From: CAMYOC01 sp963704875
GTDB lineage: Bacteria > Pseudomonadota > Gammaproteobacteria > Steroidobacterales > XN24
Direction: 5' to 3'
Length of the DNA stretch: 64,000 bases
Assembly: GCA_963704875.1 (NCBI GenBank)
Contig: CAVPIA010000008.1
Coordinates: forward strand, 496,001-560,000
Below are positions 59,785 to 64,000 of the stretch, in pieces. The position numbers and the translations under genes are program-made. The stretch's first letter is position 1, and each line of letters opens with the position of its first letter. Under the pieces are notes generated by a model. It searched no databases and was not told the origin of the DNA. It worked only from the letters and a program-made list of their open reading frames with translations.

Positions 59785-60906
59785 TCAGAACTCGAACGTC
59801 GTACGGATGCCCGGGATCCAGCCTTCCGGGCCGTCCCCGTTGTCGACCTTCTCGCTGATGAACTGCAAATCGGCGGTGAACGACAGTCCGGCGCTTACGG
59901 CAAAGCGGTAATAGGCTTCACCCACATGAGAGTTATCGATATCGAGATTACCGCCACGCAACCAGGCATAGGCGACGCCCAGGTTATCCCCGGATCTGTT
60001 CCACAACGCACCGTCGAAGTCGATGCCGGCGGAGTACAGGGCTTTGTAGTCGATGGCAGCATCGTCGTCCTGCCAGCCTACTCGCATGAATCCGCCGATG
60101 TTTGGAGCGAACTGCTGATCGATTGAGATGAGGAGCCAGCGTCGTCGGCTATCTCGGCCGGTATCCGGCCGCGGGAAATCATTCGAAGTGCCTGCGAGGA
60201 CCACCCGATAAGTGCCTGGGCCGATCGATAAATCGACAGTGCGTTCGGCCTGGACACCAAGGAAACCGTAGTTCTTGCCGGCGTCGTCCTCGCCGACCTG
60301 CATCATCACGCCGGTCAGCGACCAGCTCCCGATCTTCCAGCCCGCAGCCACGCCGGCATCGTACGAGGGGAGCAGAGCAGATGGTGCGTTCACCAGCGCA
60401 GAGTTCATGAACTGTGTGTATTCGTCGTTTGAATACCGGTTCTGGTCCAGATAGTCCGTCGCGTCGATAATGCCCGCGGTCAGTTCCAGGTCTCCTGCTG
60501 CACCCAGATCCGCGGTGTGCTTGTACCAGGCGGTCAGCAAATAGCTGCGGTCGCGGCCGTTTATGTCGGTGACATCGTCCTCCAGATCCGCACCCCATGG
60601 CGAGACGTTAGCCGGCAACTCCTTGTTGAGACCGTTTCCTGCGGCAAAGCCGAGTTTGACCAGGAATTCGTTCTGCTGATCAGGCTGAAAGCGGAATTCG
60701 GGTTGGATGGGCGCCGCGCCACGGCACTTGTCGTCTGCGTTTGAAGCATGCTGGCATTGCATCGACACGGCGGCGACGCCATTGACCGAAAATCTGTCAG
60801 TGACATCCAGCGCGAATCCGCGGTTTGCCGGCCAGATCATCAGCGGCAGGAGGAGAAGCAGACCGGTGCACGCACCACCGCATCGCATCACCGACGCGGA
60901 TTGCAT
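59785..60906 (-). CDS. OprB-like carbohydrate porin
   Basis: A 373-residue predicted outer-membrane beta-barrel. A signal peptide (hydrophobic CTGLLLLLPLMIWPANRGFA) is followed by alternating amphipathic strands, and the protein ends in phenylalanine (IRTTFEF), as barrel proteins do. SVNGVAAVSMQ and FLVKLGFAAGNGLN...ADLEDDV and SYLLTAWYKH match the carbohydrate-selective porin pattern. ATG at 60906 is chosen; an upstream frame would overlap the GNAT gene. It likely allows entry of sugars; substrate unproven. Confidence 0.8.
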   Translation of the reverse strand: MQSASVMRCGGACTGLLLLLPLMIWPANRGFALDVTDRFSVNGVAAVSMQCQHASNADDKCRGAAPIQPEFRFQPDQQNEFLVKLGFAAGNGLNKELPANVSPWGADLEDDVTDINGRDRSYLLTAWYKHTADLGAAGDLELTAGIIDATDYLDQNRYSNDEYTQFMNSALVNAPSALLPSYDAGVAAGWKIGSWSLTGVMMQVGEDDAGKNYGFLGVQAERTVDLSIGPGTYRVVLAGTSNDFPRPDTGRDSRRRWLLISIDQQFAPNIGGFMRVGWQDDDAAIDYKALYSAGIDFDGALWNRSGDNLGVAYAWLRGGNLDIDNSHVGEAYYRFAVSAGLSFTADLQFISEKVDNGDGPEGWIPGIRTTFEF

Positions 60907-60919
60907 ATGCCTGCGCGGG

Positions 60920-61459
60920 TCAGCGTCGAAACAGAACAACCGGCTGATTCTTGTAATGACTGTCGGTCCAGTGCCGATATCCACATTTCTCGGCCACCCG
61001 GATAGACGGCTTGTTCGCAGCGTCGATCAGGCAGACCGTCTGCTGTGCTCCGAGAGACCCGGCACACCAAGCCAGGGCCGCCCGCACTGCCTCGGTCGCG
61101 AAGCCTCGTCCGTGAGACCAGGAGGCCAACACCCACCCCGCTTCCGGCAAGCCCTCAAACGACGGTTCGACATCCCGCTTCAGATCAGCAAGGCCAACCT
61201 CACCCACGAACCGGCCGGAGGTGCTCTCCTCCACCACCCAATAGCCAAAGCCCATTGCTGACCAGTGCCCGAAGTTGCGCAGCAAGCGGGACCAGCACTC
61301 CTCACGGGTGGATGGTTTGCCGCCGATATACTGAGTCACCCTCGGGTCTCCCCACATGGCCACGCATTGATCAAAGTCATCAACCCGGTGACCACGCATC
61401 AACAGGCGTTCAGTGTGAAGAACCGGAACGATTCCCGATGTGTCGCTGGGCTCGGACAT
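60920..61459 (-). CDS. GNAT N-acetyltransferase
   Basis: A 179-residue acetyltransferase with LHTERLLMRGHRVDDFDQCV and the CoA loop SWSHGRGFATEAVRAALAWC, then VCLIDAANKPSIRVAEKCGY. Related in pattern to the RimJ-type GNAT at 24387. The start ATG is 61459. The porin gene starts 13 bases after its stop, so cotranscription is possible. Confidence 0.88.
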   Translation of the reverse strand: MSEPSDTSGIVPVLHTERLLMRGHRVDDFDQCVAMWGDPRVTQYIGGKPSTREECWSRLLRNFGHWSAMGFGYWVVEESTSGRFVGEVGLADLKRDVEPSFEGLPEAGWVLASWSHGRGFATEAVRAALAWCAGSLGAQQTVCLIDAANKPSIRVAEKCGYRHWTDSHYKNQPVVLFRR

Positions 61460-61759
61460 TTGGCACCCCGACTGACATGAAGGAAACAGCGTCCGACCTT
61501 AGATCAAAGGCCAGGCGAGGTCCAACAGATCCCTGCAGATCTGCCGCATCGCCGACGGCGGGTGGCATCCCCTGGAGCCGCCGTCGACGATCAAGCAAGG
61601 CGTTTCTTTATTCATGCATCAGCTGCTTCGAACAAGACCAGCGTTGAACATGACCAACTTCGAACAGGAGATCGGAGGCCGCAGTGCAACACGGGAAAGA
61701 CCGTCTATACTCCGCGGACTGTCGCCGGGCCAGACCTGTCCGGACTATGGGGGAAAAAA

Positions 61760-62518
61760 ATGAAAAACAGAATCGCTATTCTCGCGCTCGCATGCGCAAG
61801 TTGTTTGCCGCTTGCCGCTATGGGGCAACAGGAAGAAGAACAGTCAAGCTTTGTCTACGCCACTTATATGAACTGCGATACGACCCGCCAGGAAGAGGCG
61901 GACGCGATCGTGGCCACGATACAAAAACCGATCATGGAGGCAGCGGTCGCCAACGGCACGATCACAGGCTGGGGCTGGCTGGCACACCATACCGGTGGAA
62001 AATGGCGCCGGATCCGTTATCACAGCGCCAACAGCATGCCGGAATTGCTGGCCGCGCTGGAGACGATCGGTGAACAAATGGATGAGGCCCTGGGTGATGA
62101 CACCAGCTTTGGCAGCATCTGCAATCAGCACGACGACTATATCTGGCGCTCGGTCACAGGCTCATCCGGCGACGCCATCGGTGAAGACCGGGGTAAGGCG
62201 GGGCTGTCGGTTTACTACAAGTGCGACATCGCGCTGGAAGACCGGGCCGATGAGATTGTGGAAACGATATTCGCGCCTATCTACAACGCCCATGTTGGCA
62301 AAGGCATGCTGAATTCCTGGGGCTGGTCCGAGCACATTGTCGGCGGCAAGTACCGCCGCCTGGCCACGATGACTGCGGATGACTGGCCGACGCTGCTGAA
62401 GATGCGCGCGGCGATCTTCGAGGACATGGACGAGCAGGACAATCCGCTGGCTGAGTACTTTGGCGAGATCTGCGGATCTCACTCTGACTATCTCTGGGAT
62501 ATTCAGTTCGAGGGCTAG
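61760..62518 (+). CDS. exported protein of two tandem homologous domains, unknown function
   Basis: A 252-residue protein with a signal peptide (about 1-22). Residues about 31-130 and 149-248 are two copies of one domain. Shared features are Y-x-x-C-D near the start (Cys39, Cys155), E/DxADEIV-x-x-I, I/LNSWGW or ITGWGW, a GGK-x-RR-L/I run, and a final C-x-x-H-x-D-Y-I/L-W (Cys121, Cys238). The paired cysteines suggest one disulfide per domain. I recognise no known family. ATG at 61760 directly follows a G/A-rich ribosome site; an earlier frame start lacks export features. Confidence 0.8.
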   Translation: MKNRIAILALACASCLPLAAMGQQEEEQSSFVYATYMNCDTTRQEEADAIVATIQKPIMEAAVANGTITGWGWLAHHTGGKWRRIRYHSANSMPELLAALETIGEQMDEALGDDTSFGSICNQHDDYIWRSVTGSSGDAIGEDRGKAGLSVYYKCDIALEDRADEIVETIFAPIYNAHVGKGMLNSWGWSEHIVGGKYRRLATMTADDWPTLLKMRAAIFEDMDEQDNPLAEYFGEICGSHSDYLWDIQFEG

Positions 62519-62572
62519 GGTTCGAGGGCTTGGGTCGCTGCGTTGTTCAGGACTTCCGATGTCCAGAGATAA

Positions 62573-62600
62573 GACAGGCCCCGCTTCGGCGGGGTCTGTC
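62573..62600 (+). terminator. hairpin after the tandem-domain gene (no T run)
   Basis: GACAGGCCCCGC (62573-62584) pairs with GCGGGGTCTGTC (62589-62600) around a TTCG tetraloop, with one G-U. This is a stable hairpin after a gene, but GTTAAACC rather than a T run follows, so its terminator role is uncertain. Confidence 0.5.
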
Positions 62601-62669
62601 GTTAAACCGGGTGTCGTCTGTTGCAGTTGGAGGGCAGTTTGGCGAGCGGCCTGGCTGCCTGCGCCGACT

Positions 62670-62753
62670 GATGGCCCGACCGGCGGCCCGACCGATGGCG
62701 CGACCGATGGCGCGACCGATGGCGCGACCGATGGCCCGACGGATGGCCCGGCG
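62670..62753. repeat. 12-bp GC-rich minisatellite, seven units
   Basis: Seven consecutive 12-base units of the form GATGGCSCGACC: three are identical GATGGCGCGACC copies (62694, 62706, 62718), the others vary by one or two bases. They lie between a hairpin and the SDR gene. Translation would give DGAT repeats, but no gene start or conserved flank supports expression. Confidence 0.75.
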
Positions 62754-62888
62754 GATGTCTCAGACAGCGCGGTTTTTTGACGGATTCGGGAGCTGACTTA
62801 TGGGCTTCATCACCCGACCCGAGCTTCATCAAATTCGCTTTCCCTAGGACCCTTTGCCCGCCGAGCCTGTATCTGGCACGCGCAGCGC

Positions 62889-63956
62889 CTAAGCCCTGGT
62901 CTTCACCAGGCCGTGATCAATCATCTGCTGGAAAAACTCATTCATCGACTCGGACAAGGGTCGGTAATCAATTCCCAGTTCCGTGATGCTTTTGCTGTTG
63001 TCTGCCTTCCATGGCATATCGATATTCCGCGCGACCATCTTGCGCGTCATCTTGCTGTCCACCAGCGGCCCGACCAGCCACAGCAGCCACTTGGGCAGAG
63101 TGTTCCGCGGGATCGGGTAGTCCTTGCCATATTTCTCCCGCAGCGTCTGGGACATCGCAAACAGATCGGTGTTGTGTCCCGAAATGATGTGCCGACCCTT
63201 CGCCTGAGGGGTAAAACCCGCCCGGTAGTGCGCCTCAGCCAGGTCGCGAACATCGACCACACCGAATCCCCATCTCGGCGCACCCGCCTTTAGCGTGCCA
63301 TCGCCGATCTGCCTGATCAGGTTGAAACTTTCCGACGTTGCGTAGGGATTGATACCCGGGCCGATGACCAGCGACGGGTTGATCACCACCAGATCCCAGC
63401 GTGACTGCGCCTGGTTGATCTTCCATGCTTCTTTTTCGGCAACGGTCTTCGAGTACGAATAGGGATTGTGAGCCAGTGATGAACTGGTGTTCCAGATTTC
63501 CTCGGTGAAGACACCACCGGGCGTCTGTTGCAGGTCCGCATTGTCGCCATAGATCGCCGCGCAACTGCTGGTCAGCACCACACGCCTTACCGAGGGCGTG
63601 CGATTGGCGGTTTCAAGCACATTGCGGGTCCCGAGTTTGGCCGGATCCACCAGTTCCTTCTGCGGATCCTCGACATCGACGATGAACGGCGACGCGGTAT
63701 GGAAGACGAGCTGGCATCCGGCCATGGCCTCCGCATAGGAGCCCTCGTCCAGCAGATCCGCTTTGAAATACCTGATCTCCCCGGAAGCAACTGCCGCGAG
63801 CGCATTCAGATATTTCAGCTTCTCGGGATCGGCAGGATCACGCACCGGCGCGTGGACAGTTAATCCTTCCTGCAGGAGTTTCTGAACCAGCAAGCCGGCA
63901 ACGTAGCCAGTGGCACCGGTCACCATTACTGGAGCAGATCGGTCAATCGAGGTCAT
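62889..63956 (-). CDS. extended SDR (dihydroflavonol-reductase-like)
   Basis: A 355-residue NAD(P)-dependent reductase. The Rossmann motif is VMVTGATGYVAGLLV (10-24), the catalytic Tyr-Lys is in PYSYSKTVAEKEA (Y-x-x-x-K), and VVINPSLVIGPG and VVDVRDLAEAHYRA are typical of the extended SDR group that reduces ketones or aldehydes on diverse substrates. No substrate can be named. The start ATG at 63956 lies 44 bases before the window edge, where nothing else is visible. Confidence 0.88.
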   Translation of the reverse strand: MTSIDRSAPVMVTGATGYVAGLLVQKLLQEGLTVHAPVRDPADPEKLKYLNALAAVASGEIRYFKADLLDEGSYAEAMAGCQLVFHTASPFIVDVEDPQKELVDPAKLGTRNVLETANRTPSVRRVVLTSSCAAIYGDNADLQQTPGGVFTEEIWNTSSSLAHNPYSYSKTVAEKEAWKINQAQSRWDLVVINPSLVIGPGINPYATSESFNLIRQIGDGTLKAGAPRWGFGVVDVRDLAEAHYRAGFTPQAKGRHIISGHNTDLFAMSQTLREKYGKDYPIPRNTLPKWLLWLVGPLVDSKMTRKMVARNIDMPWKADNSKSITELGIDYRPLSESMNEFFQQMIDHGLVKTRA

Positions 63957-64000
63957 GAGGAAACTCCCGTCTGTTCTCTCTATTGCTCAGGCGAACAATA

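Larger units (their letters stand above)
62519..62888. other. intergenic region with hairpin and minisatellite, no gene supported
   Basis: A 370-base gap between the tandem-domain gene and the SDR gene on the opposite strand. It contains a 12-bp-stem hairpin without a T run and a 12-base minisatellite, each listed separately. The open frames over it are short and low complexity, and I do not support a gene. Confidence 0.65.

Noticed and set aside
62670..62753. CRISPR-like array
   Set aside because: Unit is 12 bases with no spacers; tandem minisatellite.
62460..62780. Small plus-strand gene containing the DGAT repeats
   Set aside because: Frame begins inside the end of the tandem-domain gene and has only low-complexity repeat content; no ribosome site or conserved sequence.
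1..64000. tRNA or rRNA genes, insertion sequences, prophage or plasmid functions
   Set aside because: I looked for tRNA T-loops, transposase or integrase motifs and found none.

Overview
The window is GC-rich, densely coded chromosomal DNA from a gammaproteobacterium. The evidence is the block ygfB-like / pepP / ubiH / ubiI facing zapB-like / zapA / 6S RNA / ygfA, together with lgt-thyA-folA, ispG, rpiA, a ubiquinone pathway and several outer-membrane lipoproteins. I cannot name the genus. There are no tRNA or rRNA genes, insertion sequences, phage genes or CRISPR arrays. About 65 protein genes can be supported, mostly in tight operons with 1-8 base overlaps.

Layout. (1) 3-5446, plus: a lipid-envelope operon (DUF6134, lipocalin, acyl desaturase, FAD amine-oxidase-like protein, DUF1365, Cfa-like methyltransferase). 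(2) 5841-11461, plus: small accessory genes, including a truncated globin, a MoaD/ThiS-like protein ending in Gly-Gly beside a BNR-repeat propeller, a GST, an MFS transporter and a cupin. (3) 11525-20264: a probable surface-glycan locus with two ELM1-family proteins, one fused to a glycosyltransferase-like domain and a methyltransferase-like segment, a sulfotransferase, a DxD glycosyltransferase, a 2OG-Fe(II) oxygenase, a phosphoglycerate-mutase-fold protein and an ABC exporter. (4) 20468-31242: an M49-type lipoprotein peptidase, an AlkZ/YcaQ-like protein, a GNAT, a MAPEG protein, an OmpA lipoprotein, an Asp/Asn hydroxylase-like protein, folA-thyA-lgt and rlmI. (5) 31330-33396, plus: a YyaL-type thioredoxin-domain protein. 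(6) 43003-33407, minus: a tandem glycine riboswitch with an intrinsic terminator controls gcvT-gcvH-gcvPA-tpx-gcvPB, apparently continuing into a pfkB kinase, a double-protease Nma111/Deg7-like protein and a small Rossmann-like protein. (7) 43131-47675, plus: a DUF885 peptidase, ispG, phhA and phhB. (8) 54648-47701, minus: ygfB-like, pepP, ubiH, ubiI, DUF4404, an AidB-like acyl-CoA dehydrogenase and PAP2. (9) 54783-58108, plus: zapB-like, zapA, 6S RNA, ygfA, an EVE protein, a histone-H1-like Lys/Ala protein and rpiA. (10) 58121-63956: a Baeyer-Villiger-type monooxygenase, a porin, a GNAT, an exported protein made of two copies of one domain, a GC-rich minisatellite and an extended SDR.

How it works together: one-carbon metabolism is well represented (glycine cleavage, ThyA, FolA, YgfA). 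Pterin-dependent phenylalanine hydroxylation pairs with its carbinolamine dehydratase. Regions 1 and 3 look like envelope remodelling modules. The best candidates for something undescribed are the ELM1-centred glycan locus with its three-part fusion protein, the bacterial Nma111/Deg7-like double protease in the glycine-cleavage transcription unit, and the duplicated-domain exported protein at 61760-62518.

All family calls come from reading motifs; no database search was run.
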